The notes under the pieces were generated by a model. That model saw nothing but the letters and a program-made list of their open reading frames with translations, had not been told where the DNA came from and ran no database searches. 64,000 nucleotides of DNA. Source: SAR202 cluster bacterium bin22 (GTDB lineage Bacteria; Chloroflexota; Dehalococcoidia; Lucifugimonadales; UBA3495). Location: the NCBI GenBank assembly GCA_002238505.1, contig MPMM01000003.1:1-64000 (forward strand). Direction: 5' to 3'. A program made the position numbers and the translations under genes. Positions within the stretch are counted from its first letter, which is position 1. Every line of letters starts with the position of its first letter. Positions 26,371 to 34,289 of the stretch are shown piece by piece.

Positions 26371-27171
26371 GTGGTTTCCACCAACAAGATTAACGAAGCA
26401 GCCCACGAACTTTTCTCCCAATACCAGGCCCGCCTGCCTTTTACGGCCCTGCCGGGCCCCTGGGGCATTGACTCAATCGCCGAGGCTTATGCAGTACAAC
26501 GGGAATACCTGAAGCTTCTGGCGGAAGTACAAGGTGAAGTAGCAGGCTACAAGCTGGCCTACACTACAGCTTTAATGCAGCAGCAGGCAGGCTGGGACGA
26601 GCCCTGTGCCGGCGGCCTGATGGCGACAACTGTCTATCACTCACCAATCACATTAAGGGGAAGCAACTACCGTCGGCTGGGCTTTGAGTGCGAAATTGCT
26701 GTGAGGCTGGGCTCGGACCTTCCACCGTCGGGAGCTCCGTACAATCGAGAGGGGGTTTCGGGGGCTGTGGAATTGGTAATGACAGCCTTTGAAGTAATTG
26801 ATATGCGGCTGCCGGAAGGAGTGCACGGTCTGGTCCGGACGTTGACTTCGGTGGCAACCAACATTTCCAATGCCGGAGCAATACTGGGTCCGCCTGTAAC
26901 CAATTGGCAAGCTCTTGATCTGGCGGCGGCCAAAGGGGTTGCAACAGTTAACGGCGAGGAAGTCGGCTACGGTTACGGCTCCGACGTAATGGGGCATCCG
27001 TTTGAACCCCTGGCCTGGCTGGCCAACAAGCTGGCGGAGGGTGGAGAAGGGCTGCCCGCCGGCGCCATAGTTATCACTGGCAGCATCGTGCCGCCCAAGT
27101 TTCTGGAAAGCGGAGACCGGGCCGTGGTGTCGGTTGAGGGATTAGGGGAGGCTACCCTGACCGTTGATTAA
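26371..27171 (+). CDS. 2-keto-4-pentenoate hydratase-type enzyme (FAH superfamily)
   Basis: 266 residues from GTG 26371, with AGGGAGG eight bases upstream; the ATG at 26329 lies before that site. Motifs of the MhpD/catechol meta-cleavage hydratase branch are AGYKLAYTTALMQQQAG, RRLGFECEIAVRLGSDLP (metal-ligand Glu pair), TAFEVIDMR, and GAIVITGSIVPP near the end. It would add water to 2-hydroxypenta-2,4-dienoate or perform a related decarboxylation. No other meta-cleavage gene is adjacent. Converges on leucine dehydrogenase. Confidence 0.88.
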   Translation: MVSTNKINEAAHELFSQYQARLPFTALPGPWGIDSIAEAYAVQREYLKLLAEVQGEVAGYKLAYTTALMQQQAGWDEPCAGGLMATTVYHSPITLRGSNYRRLGFECEIAVRLGSDLPPSGAPYNREGVSGAVELVMTAFEVIDMRLPEGVHGLVRTLTSVATNISNAGAILGPPVTNWQALDLAAAKGVATVNGEEVGYGYGSDVMGHPFEPLAWLANKLAEGGEGLPAGAIVITGSIVPPKFLESGDRAVVSVEGLGEATLTVD

Positions 27172-27199
27172 CACATTGGTGCTCGCCGGTAATCTAAAC

Positions 27200-27230
27200 A
27201 AAAGGGACGGCCAGAGCGACCGTCCCTTTT
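27200..27230. terminator. bidirectional rho-independent terminator
   Basis: AAAAGGGACGG pairs with CCGTCCCTTTT across a nine-base loop, between two convergent genes. T-runs occur on both strands. Confidence 0.9.
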
Positions 27231-27268
27231 CCATTGAATGCCGCGTAGTGCGGACCGCCGGTTAGGAC

Positions 27269-28339
27269 CTAGTGGGTGCGACGCAGTTGACGTATCCCCC
27301 GAACCGAGGTCAAGCGTTCCTCGGCTACCCTGTCTGCGGCCAGGAATGTGGGAATTTCCTCCCGCTTTGAAGTATGAATTACCCGTTCCATTACCTCGTA
27401 TATTCGCTCGGTCTTCTCGCGAGCCAGGTCAGGATTATAGGCCAGTCCCACCTCGGCGGAAACGTTAATTATGCCTCCGGCATTTACCACGTAGTCAGGA
27501 GCATAGAGGATGCCCCTGCGGTGAAGATTCTCTCCATCGGAATCGGTCATTAGCTGGTTATTGGCGCCACCCGCCACCACCTGGCATGTGAGCCTTGGAA
27601 TGGTTTCGCTGTTAATCACTCCACCCAGGGCGCAGGGGGAGAAGATGTCACACGGCACGTCATATATTTCATCCGGCGCGACGACTTTCAAGCCCATATT
27701 GCTGGCCTTCTCCAGCGCTCCCGGATAAACGTCGGTAACTACTACCTCGGCATCTTCCTCAAGCAGGTGTTGAGCTGTGTGGAAGGCAACCTTGCCGAAA
27801 CCCTGCATGGCCACTCGCTTTCCCCGCAGGGAGTCAGTTCCCCAGGTTTCCCGGGCACAGGCCTTTATGCCCATGTACACTCCCAGGCCGGTCATTATGG
27901 AAGTGTCGCCGCTTCCTCCCAGAGACAGGGGCAAGCCCACCACATAGTCAGTTTCCTGGCTGACGAATTCCAGGTCCCGGCCGGTACTGCCCACGTCGGT
28001 GGTGGTCAGGTAGCGGCCGCCCAGAGTATCTACAAAGCGGCCATAGGCCCGGAGCAGGGCTTCCGTCTTTTGGGTATTGGGGTCGGCAATGATTACGCCT
28101 TTTCCGCCCCCGAGGTTCAGCCCTGCCGTGGCTGATTTGTAGGTCATGGCCCTCCCCAGCCGTAAGGCATCCCGCAGGGCTTCTTCTTCAGTAGCATAGG
28201 GCCAGATCCGGGTTCCGCCGCAAGCGGGGCCCAGGGTAGTGTCATGGATGGCAATAAGGGCCTTCAAACCCGAAGCCGGGTCCGCGCACATTACCAGTTG
28301 CTCGTAGCCAAAATCGCTCATGTATTCAAACAGTTGCAT
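27269..28339 (-). CDS. leucine/valine/phenylalanine dehydrogenase
   Basis: 356 residues from ATG 28339, with GGAGGTG six bases upstream. It belongs to the Glu/Leu/Phe/Val dehydrogenase family. The substrate-binding strand is LGPACGGTRIWPYAT, and the catalytic Lys80 in LNLGGGKGVI is at the same number as in Bacillus leucine dehydrogenase. TDVGSTGRDLEFV follows, and the NAD fold is VAMQGFGKVAFHTAQHL. The length fits leucine dehydrogenase. It deaminates branched-chain amino acids oxidatively. Confidence 0.92.
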   Translation of the reverse strand: MQLFEYMSDFGYEQLVMCADPASGLKALIAIHDTTLGPACGGTRIWPYATEEEALRDALRLGRAMTYKSATAGLNLGGGKGVIIADPNTQKTEALLRAYGRFVDTLGGRYLTTTDVGSTGRDLEFVSQETDYVVGLPLSLGGSGDTSIMTGLGVYMGIKACARETWGTDSLRGKRVAMQGFGKVAFHTAQHLLEEDAEVVVTDVYPGALEKASNMGLKVVAPDEIYDVPCDIFSPCALGGVINSETIPRLTCQVVAGGANNQLMTDSDGENLHRRGILYAPDYVVNAGGIINVSAEVGLAYNPDLAREKTERIYEVMERVIHTSKREEIPTFLAADRVAEERLTSVRGIRQLRRTH

Positions 28340-28406
28340 GTGAACCACCTCCAGCGGAGATTCGTGGTATAGGTTGCGGGGCCATGTGGATGCCCTCGCA
28401 TATATT

Positions 28407-28435
28407 ATTATACTAAATGATTAAAATTATGTCTT
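28407..28435 (-). promoter_or_regulatory. promoter of leucine dehydrogenase gene
   Basis: On the minus strand AAGACA (28430-28435), 17-base spacer, TATAAT (28407-28412), within an A/T-rich patch. The ATG is about 68 bases downstream. Confidence 0.6.
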
Positions 28436-28510
28436 GCGAGGTAAGGGCGAGATTCCGTAACAAATGTTTGCGGATATGGTTGTAGCAGTTCATGTCTTCG
28501 CCAATGATTG

Positions 28511-28539
28511 TTGACACGAACGCTATCAAGCCTTTAAGT
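28511..28539 (+). promoter_or_regulatory. possible promoter of the selenoperoxiredoxin gene
   Basis: A perfect -35 TTGACA (28511-28516), 17-base spacer and weak -10 TTAAGT (28534-28539). The ATG follows nine bases later, so the message would be leaderless or nearly so. The -10 match is only three of six, so this is tentative. Confidence 0.4.
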
Positions 28540-28548
28540 TGAGCTATT

Positions 28549-29001
28549 ATGCTGAAAGCTGGAATTGTAGCCCCTGATTTTAAGATGTCGCTCGGTTCCG
28601 GTGGGGAGTTTTCTTCATCGGACTTCCGGGGCACCAACCTGGTTCTCTATTTCTACCCGAGAGCCTTTACTCCTGGTTGAACGGCGGAGGCCAGGGAGTT
28701 TGTAAACTTCCAAGATGCCTTTCAGGCCAACAACGCCCAGGTAGTAGGAGTCAGCCCTGACAGTGTCGAACGCGTCAAGAGGTTCGCAGAGGACTGCGGA
28801 ATCACGTTTCCTATGGGCAGTGATTCTAAGGGCCTAGTGACCCGGCTTTACGATGTCAGGCGAAGATTCGGGCTGGGAACGTCTCGAGTCACTTACGTGA
28901 TCGATGCTCATGGCATTATTAGAGACGTATTTCACAACGAGATCTCTATGTCTAGCCATGCCCTGCGGGCTTTACAAATGGTGCAGTCTCTCAATCAGTA
29001 A
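28549..29001 (+). CDS. BCP-type peroxiredoxin, predicted selenoprotein (Sec44 at UGA)
   Basis: Read through one in-frame UGA (28678-28680), this is a 150-residue peroxiredoxin of the usual BCP/PrxQ length. It runs from MLKAGIVAPDFKMSLGSGG through LVLYFYPRAFTPG-[UGA]-TAEAREF to VVGVSPDSVERVKRFAE, FPMGSDSKG and VTYVIDAHGIIRDVFHNE. The UGA falls exactly where the peroxidatic Cys sits in the FTPGCTxEA motif. No other stop or frameshift occurs. A hairpin at 28694-28711 places its loop about 21 nt after the UGA. The other Cys (AEDCG) is a possible but not obvious resolving residue. Role: reduction of H2O2 and organic peroxides. Alternative: a pseudogene by TGC/TGT to TGA change. Confidence 0.82.
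28681..28711 (+). promoter_or_regulatory. SECIS-like hairpin after the peroxiredoxin UGA
   Basis: GGGAGTT (28694-28700) pairs with AACTTCC (28705-28711), with one G-U pair and an apical loop TGTA containing GU. The loop lies 21-24 nt after the UGA, within the range of bacterial SECIS elements read by SelB. It lies inside the coding sequence, as in bacterial selenoprotein genes. Confidence 0.6.
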
Positions 29002-29056
29002 AGGACATAATAAGAAACTCCATGGCTCAGCTAGAAATGCCGAGGCTTGCTCGTCC

Positions 29057-29085
29057 GGGACAGCCGATTGGACCTTGTGTATACT
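29057..29085 (+). promoter_or_regulatory. promoter of moaD-moaE
   Basis: GGGACA (29057-29062), 17-base spacer, TATACT (29080-29085), about 30 bases before the moaD ATG. Confidence 0.55.
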
Positions 29086-29115
29086 GAGTTGGACACATAG
29101 GACGGTAAACGGTAA

Positions 29116-29403
29116 ATGGAACTTTCCGTAAGATTTTTTGCTCTGTACCGGGAGCGGGCCGGTTGCAGTACTGCCCAGGTACCGGTCCCGGAAGGCTCCA
29201 CCGTAGCCGACCTGGTAGTTGCTGTAAGGGAGCTATATCCCCGTTTGGCCCCACCGGATGTCAGCATCGTGGTAGCGGTAAACGAGGAATACGGTGAACC
29301 GGAGACCCTTCTCCAGGCAGGAGATGAGATTTGCCTGATACCCCCGGTTAGCGGAGGCCAGGCGTCACAAGCCCTTAACAGTTGCTCAGGGTCTGAGCGA
29401 TGA
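29116..29403 (+). CDS. moaD: molybdopterin synthase small subunit MoaD, with C-terminal extension
   Basis: 95 residues, beta-grasp sulfur carrier. The start MELSVRFFALYRERAGCSTA is typical, VAVNEEYGEPETLLQAGDEI is the middle, and the family end is LIPPVSGG. In MoaD the second Gly is normally the last residue and becomes a thiocarboxylate. Here the frame continues 14 residues (QASQALNSCSGSER) before TGA. Activity would need removal of this tail. moaE starts 11 bases later on the same strand. Confidence 0.88.
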   Translation: MELSVRFFALYRERAGCSTAQVPVPEGSTVADLVVAVRELYPRLAPPDVSIVVAVNEEYGEPETLLQAGDEICLIPPVSGGQASQALNSCSGSER

Positions 29404-29413
29404 GGTAATTGAG

Positions 29414-29893
29414 ATGAGCGAGACGATTGTCATCACACACCATGAACTTAATCCTGAAGAGTTCACCGACCTTGTGCGAAGGGATACCAACGGCGCCGTT
29501 GTCACCTTCCTTGGTACAACCCGGGATACTTTCGAGGGCAGGAACGTTATTCGCCTGGAATACGAGGCCTACGAAGAGATGGCCTATCGTAAACTGGAGG
29601 AAATTCGCCAGGAGCTCAAGTCCGAGTTTGGCGTGGAAGACGTTGCAATTGGCCACCGAATCGGCGTAGTTGATATCGGGGAGATTAGCCTGGTTGTCGC
29701 GGTGGCTTCTCCTCATCGGAGTGAAGCTTTCTACGCATGCCATGAAGCAGTAAACCGCCTCAAGCACTCAGTCCCTATTTGGAAGAAGGAATTCTACGAG
29801 GGTGGCGAGCACTGGGTGGCCTGCGAAGACCATGAATTCACTGGAAGTGTGGAGACCCCCGAGACCTTGACTGTTTCCGCGGATAACGCCTGA
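29414..29893 (+). CDS. moaE: molybdopterin synthase catalytic subunit MoaE
   Basis: 159 residues. Family motifs are GAVVTFLGTTRDTFEGRNV near residue 28, LEYEAYEEMAYRKLEEI, IGHRIGVVDIGE, and the active-site lysines in VPIWKKEFYEGGEHWV. With MoaD it inserts two sulfurs into cyclic pyranopterin monophosphate to make molybdopterin. The C-terminal tail past WVACEDHEF is somewhat longer than usual. Cotranscribed with moaD. Confidence 0.93.
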   Translation: MSETIVITHHELNPEEFTDLVRRDTNGAVVTFLGTTRDTFEGRNVIRLEYEAYEEMAYRKLEEIRQELKSEFGVEDVAIGHRIGVVDIGEISLVVAVASPHRSEAFYACHEAVNRLKHSVPIWKKEFYEGGEHWVACEDHEFTGSVETPETLTVSADNA

Positions 29894-29896
29894 CCA

Positions 29897-31138
29897 TTGC
29901 GCTCACGGCTACCCCTTCTACTGACGTTGACAGGAGCGTTTTCGCTTCTGGTTTTCCTGTTGCTCTCCATTCCCCCACCTATTCGCTCCAGCGAGCCTGC
30001 CACGCACTTACGTTTGTGCCGCATGGATGTGATTCCATGCCAGTATGAGCTGAATTTACCTTCAGGTGGAGAAGTAACTCTGGGTCTCCACCTGGAAGTT
30101 CGTGAGTCGCTGCCTTCATTAGCAAGCCCTAGCCTCGTTTCGTGGTATGTAAAGGCTGAGGTAGAGGGACAGGACGCCGTGAAGCTTTTGCCCCCTGGAG
30201 CCAGGGGGATGCCCTTTCAGGAACGGGGGCACCCGGATCTTGTCTTGAATGAGTGGAACTCTGTGACTACAGGCCGAGTTACCGAAAACAAGGGGCAAGA
30301 ATTCTTTAGCTTTAGAAACACCTATGATTCAGAGCACGGCATACTCGAGTATGGTGTGGCGCTGTTGGATGCGGACGGCGATTCGAGAAGTGGCGATACC
30401 ATTTCCCCTTCTGCCAGCGGGGAGAATCTGCTGGGATTGCTATCTGTAGAAGGGAATTCGAGTGGGAATGCACAGTTCACCGCAGATGTTACCGGACTCG
30501 CTGGTTCCAGGATTGCCGTCCTGGATGAACATAGTGACGTTCGGATAATGGATCTGGCTACCCGGACGCCCCTGGCAGTAGTGAATGTTGGCCCCTACGC
30601 GGAGAAAGCCAGGTTTGAAGGACAGGTATGGTCGGACATTCCCAGCCCCAGCGGTGAATTAGTTCCGTTCTGGAAACCATTTCAGATTGAAATCTGGAGT
30701 CCGGGCGCGGCGCCAACCTGGAAAGGAGGCTTGGACCAACCGCTGGTCACATACTTCAGCCTCGAAGCGGACAAGAGCGGTAGTTTCAGCGTTAGTGACA
30801 TTTCTCCACTGTTAATTCAGCCCGGATCCTACGATCTGAGATTAAAGGGAGAGAGTACCTTGTCTGTGGCGGACTATGGCGTAGAAATAGACACTTCCGG
30901 CGGACTTCTATCGTCTCTGCCTGCCATAGTCAGGGCAGACTTTGGGCCCCTCCCCAGTGGGGATTTGAACGGCGATAACACTATCGGAGAGGAGGACCTG
31001 TCAGCCCTCAAGTCCGAATTTGGAATGCGTACAAAATCGGTTGAGGGAGGCACGGCGGCGGACCTGAATAGAGATGGAGTAATCGATGGGCAAGATTTCT
31101 CGTTGCTGGCCGTAAACCTTGGCAAGAGTGGCGGGTAA
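29897..31138 (+). CDS. secreted protein with C-terminal dockerin-like repeats
   Basis: 413 residues. The N-terminal signal peptide is a basic start followed by LLLTLTGAFSLLVFLLLSIP. The middle is beta-rich with no family recognised. The last 70 residues hold two calcium-binding dockerin type I repeats: DLNGDNTIGEEDLSALKSEF and DLNRDGVIDGQDFSLLAVNL, each with the D-x-N-x-D-x-x-I-x-x-x-D loop. The start is TTG at 29897, four bases after moaE, with no clear Shine-Dalgarno, so the start is uncertain. No cohesin partner is visible in the window. Confidence 0.8.
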   Translation: MRSRLPLLLTLTGAFSLLVFLLLSIPPPIRSSEPATHLRLCRMDVIPCQYELNLPSGGEVTLGLHLEVRESLPSLASPSLVSWYVKAEVEGQDAVKLLPPGARGMPFQERGHPDLVLNEWNSVTTGRVTENKGQEFFSFRNTYDSEHGILEYGVALLDADGDSRSGDTISPSASGENLLGLLSVEGNSSGNAQFTADVTGLAGSRIAVLDEHSDVRIMDLATRTPLAVVNVGPYAEKARFEGQVWSDIPSPSGELVPFWKPFQIEIWSPGAAPTWKGGLDQPLVTYFSLEADKSGSFSVSDISPLLIQPGSYDLRLKGESTLSVADYGVEIDTSGGLLSSLPAIVRADFGPLPSGDLNGDNTIGEEDLSALKSEFGMRTKSVEGGTAADLNRDGVIDGQDFSLLAVNLGKSGG

Positions 31139-31203
31139 TGGTGAGCGGGCTTGGCATTCAAGGGCTATGATTGGAGAACTTTTTCAAAGAGCCTTTGACG
31201 GCG

Positions 31204-31725
31204 TCACAGGGCGATAATGGCGTTCACTTCCGCCACCAGTTCGTTGTCCTGGCTCTCGACCCTGACCATGCACTGAACGGCATTCTTGGTCCCTTCCGTG
31301 TTCTTGCCTACCACGTGGCCGGACAGGCTGATAGTATCCTCAGGCATTACCTGGCTCAAGACCTTCAGGCTCAGACTGCTCCCATTGGCTGAGATGGATT
31401 GCAGGGGGAATCCCTTTTCCAGCAACTCGGTGGCGTACGAAAGCAGCGCCTGGCTTACCGCTGCCGTGTTGGCGAAACTTGCTGCACCGTCGCCGGGTTC
31501 CTCTCTTTTCGGCAAAATCAATTGCCGAAATCTGTCGATAGTATCTTCCGTTTCCCATTTGACGAGGATAGGCAATTCATCCCCTACATTGACCGAGTCG
31601 AAGGTTGTGTTCTTGGCCCACAGTCTCGCCAATTCGTTCACCGCCGATATAAGCTGTTGCGAAGCTGATACTGAGCACCCATTATCCACATTCAGATGAC
31701 TTCGGCCAACCCGCAGGCAACACAT
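31204..31725 (-). CDS. MaoC-like / hotdog-fold protein
   Basis: 173 residues. NVGDELPILVKWETEDTIDR is the opening of MaoC-type dehydratases. FANTAAVSQALLSYATELLE is the hot-dog helix, and LSLKVLSQVMPEDTISLSGH with GTKNAVQCMVRVESQ are the following strands. The catalytic Asp-His pair of active (R)-hydratases is not obvious in the helix, so it may bind or act on a different thioester. The start is uncertain; the first 20 residues lack family features. Confidence 0.65.
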   Translation of the reverse strand: MCCLRVGRSHLNVDNGCSVSASQQLISAVNELARLWAKNTTFDSVNVGDELPILVKWETEDTIDRFRQLILPKREEPGDGAASFANTAAVSQALLSYATELLEKGFPLQSISANGSSLSLKVLSQVMPEDTISLSGHVVGKNTEGTKNAVQCMVRVESQDNELVAEVNAIIAL

Positions 31726-31827
31726 TGAGTACGTTCGCAGCCCTGGAGAGTTATGCTAAACTTTGCTGTCTTGATTCCCAGCGAGGTTGAAGACCTCCCT
31801 GGTGAAAGTGTGTGGAGGCTCTAATCA

Positions 31828-32538
31828 ATGACCACAATCGAAGATTCCAACAAGCGGGGCATGGTTGTTGTGGCCCACGCGGATGACGCCGAATGGGGCT
31901 GTTCTGGCACCGTGGCGAAGTTGTGCGACGAAGGCTGGGAAATGGTGTACGTCCTGTGCACCGACGGCAGCAAGGGTATTGATGACCCGAAAATCAGCTC
32001 TGACGAGTTGATAAGGATACGAGAAACAGAGCAAACCAATGCGGGCAAAGTCCTGGGGCTTCACGAGGTTGTGTTTCTGGGATACGAAGATGCCATGCTG
32101 CAACCCACCCTGGATCTTCGCCGGGACATAGCAAAACAGATCAGGCGTTACTGCCCCGACCTGGTAATCTGCCAAAACCCTGCGCGCGATCTGGTGGGCC
32201 GCGGGTATATCGGCCATCCGGACCACTTCGCGGCCGGAGAGGCTACCTTGTCGGCCATCTACCCAACTGCGCGGGACAGGCTGACATTCCCCGAACTCCT
32301 GTCGGAAGGGCTGGAACCCCACAAGGTCAAGGAACTCTGGATAATGGACCGGCAAAACGCCGACCAGTATGTTGACGTTACTGACTACATAGAAGTCGCG
32401 GTAAGTGCGCTGCGGGCCCATGCCAGCCAGGTGGAGTACGACGATGCGGAGAAATACCTGAAGGGTTGGCGAAGCGAGATTGGATCAGAGGTAGGCTTTC
32501 AGTACGCCGAAGCATTCAAGAGGTTTGTCCTGGGTTAG
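31828..32538 (+). CDS. PIG-L family deacetylase (LmbE-like)
   Basis: 236 residues. Zinc site: VVVAHADDAEWGCSGTVAKL at the start (His-x-Asp-Asp) and GHPDHFAAGE in the middle (second zinc His). LGLHEVVFLGYEDAM matches the family substrate loop. These enzymes remove N-acetyl groups from GlcNAc-type substrates, as in mycothiol or bacillithiol synthesis, or in glycan breakdown. GGAGGCTC precedes the ATG. A strong terminator follows. Confidence 0.9.
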   Translation: MTTIEDSNKRGMVVVAHADDAEWGCSGTVAKLCDEGWEMVYVLCTDGSKGIDDPKISSDELIRIRETEQTNAGKVLGLHEVVFLGYEDAMLQPTLDLRRDIAKQIRRYCPDLVICQNPARDLVGRGYIGHPDHFAAGEATLSAIYPTARDRLTFPELLSEGLEPHKVKELWIMDRQNADQYVDVTDYIEVAVSALRAHASQVEYDDAEKYLKGWRSEIGSEVGFQYAEAFKRFVLG

Positions 32539-32560
32539 CGGATGCCGAAGAATCAGCAAC

Positions 32561-32592
32561 AAAAAAGGCTGGGAATTGGCCCAGCCTTTTTT
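32561..32592. terminator. bidirectional rho-independent terminator
   Basis: AAAAAAGGCTGGG, a six-base loop, CCCAGCCTTTTTT, between the convergent PIG-L and arsM genes. Confidence 0.95.
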
Positions 32593-32620
32593 CTTGCCTG
32601 TAGAGTGAGACCGATTGTCC

Positions 32621-33400
32621 TTATGCGGGCTTGTGGGCTACCACCTTTACGCTGGCAACATTGAGCGAGATCCCTTCATCGTCGAACCGGATGTCCTCGT
32701 CCGTGGTCTCGACACCAACGAACCCGGCACGGACCAAACGGTCCAAGTACACAGATTTGTCCTCCGCTCCGCCAACGCACGCCACCCATGCTTCGGCGTC
32801 GGTTACCGAGGGACCCTCCGGGCTCAGGGCAACCATGTCTGAAACGTGCATTCGGCCGCCCGGCGCAAGCACGCGGAAGGCTTCCCGAAAAACAGCGTCC
32901 TTGTCTGGAGAAAGACATATGACACAGTTGGAAATGACCACATCAACACAGCCGTCGGGCAGCGGGATATTCTCCATTTCACCTTCGACAAACTCAACGT
33001 TGGTCAAGCCGGTGGTGGCCAGGTTTTTGTGGGCCAATTCAAGCATGTCAGGGGTCATGTCCAGCCCGGTTATGTGGCCGGACTCACCGACTTGCTGGGC
33101 AGCCAGGAAACAGTCAATCCCACCGCCCGAGCCGAGGTCCAGTACCCTCTCTCCTTGCTTCAAGTCGGCAAGAGCCGTTGGGTTGCCACATCCTGCGGAA
33201 GCTGCCACTGCTTCTGCGGGAAGGCCGGCAACTTGCCCTTCGTTATACAGGCGGAGGGCACGCTCCGTATCGGATGGGCCGCAGCATCCTGCGTCGCCAT
33301 CAGCGTCGCCCTCGGCTGCTGAAAGTTCAATGACTCCTCGGGCACGGGCCCCGTAGCGTTCCTGAACGTAGTGTTTAATGTCATTCTGGTCTGTAGCCAT
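32621..33400 (-). CDS. arsM: arsenite S-adenosylmethionine methyltransferase
   Basis: 259 residues from ATG 33400, with GGAGG seven bases upstream. An early Cys pair (GDAGCCGPSD) is followed by SAM motif I VLDLGSGGGIDCFLAA, VEFVEGEMENIPLPDG, ISNCVICLSPDKDAVFREAF and AWVACVGGAEDKSVYLDRL. The Cys in ISNCVICLSP and VACVGGA are the conserved arsenic ligands of ArsM. It methylates As(III) to volatile or less retained forms. No arsR or arsenite pump gene is adjacent. Confidence 0.92.
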   Translation of the reverse strand: MATDQNDIKHYVQERYGARARGVIELSAAEGDADGDAGCCGPSDTERALRLYNEGQVAGLPAEAVAASAGCGNPTALADLKQGERVLDLGSGGGIDCFLAAQQVGESGHITGLDMTPDMLELAHKNLATTGLTNVEFVEGEMENIPLPDGCVDVVISNCVICLSPDKDAVFREAFRVLAPGGRMHVSDMVALSPEGPSVTDAEAWVACVGGAEDKSVYLDRLVRAGFVGVETTDEDIRFDDEGISLNVASVKVVAHKPA

Positions 33401-33630
33401 GACGTTCCTCCACGAGTTAGGCAAGACTTCCGAATCGATTGCTTCAGGTAAGTGTCTGAATAGTCCACTGAGTATATGGTTTCACAGGGTTCCAGGTCAA
33501 TTTGGCGCCAGTCAGAGGCAGCCTACAGGCCTTCTATTTCTAACGGGTTTCTATGGTAGAATGGGCCAAATTCCGTACTTAAGCTGAATAAGGTACGATT
33601 TGCGGTCAACTCTGCGCGGAGGGAACATAT

Positions 33631-34212
33631 ATGATCGACCAGGTTGAATTGATGAACATAGTAAACAAACACCGGGATAACGCGGTCGTTGTCCCCGCAA
33701 TGCGGGCAAACATAGGCTGGGCTGAAGTGTCGGACAACATCGCCCGCGACGTTCCCGCCAGCGGTGCCATGGGCAAAACCAATTCCTTTGCCCTCGGTGT
33801 GGCGTTAGCCAAGCCCGAGGAGAAAGTGATTGTTTTTGATGGTGACGGCAGCCTCTTGATGAATTTGGGGGCACTGGTGACCATTGCTAATAAGGCCCCG
33901 ACAAATCTCTACCATTTTGTATTAGATAACGGGGTTTATGCCACAACGGGTGGCCAGGAAGTCCCCGGCGCTCAAACCACCGACTACGAGGAAATGGGCC
34001 GGTCGGCTGGCTATGCCAACAGTTATTCCTTCGACAACCTGGAAGACTTCGCAGTTCAAGCTGAGCAAATCCTGAGCGAAGAAGGTCCTTCACTGATTCA
34101 CGTCAAGACAGTACCCAACATCCGCTACCCGGAAGAGAGGATGGGTGGCGGGAATAATCGACGCACTCCCCAGGCAATTCAAGAGTTGATGGAAGAATTC
34201 GGGCTGAAATAG
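33631..34212 (+). CDS. thiamine-pyrophosphate enzyme, C-terminal (PP-domain) subunit
   Basis: 193 residues, the size of the beta subunit of sulfopyruvate/phosphonopyruvate decarboxylases. The TPP/Mg motif is VIVFDGDGSLLMNLGALVTI, followed by YHFVLDNGVYATTGGQ. GAMGKTNSFALGVALAKPEE precedes it. The partner domain (PYR, alpha subunit) is not next to it. It may be encoded elsewhere, or this could be a homo-oligomer with another role. GGAGGGAAC precedes the ATG. The enolase-superfamily gene follows 77 bases later. Confidence 0.82.
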   Translation: MIDQVELMNIVNKHRDNAVVVPAMRANIGWAEVSDNIARDVPASGAMGKTNSFALGVALAKPEEKVIVFDGDGSLLMNLGALVTIANKAPTNLYHFVLDNGVYATTGGQEVPGAQTTDYEEMGRSAGYANSYSFDNLEDFAVQAEQILSEEGPSLIHVKTVPNIRYPEERMGGGNNRRTPQAIQELMEEFGLK

Positions 34213-34289
34213 GCCGGATTCCGGTTGGAGACCAATGGCGCTGGAACACCGGAAGCGACAAATGGGAATAGGCTGACAGAGGACAAGCG

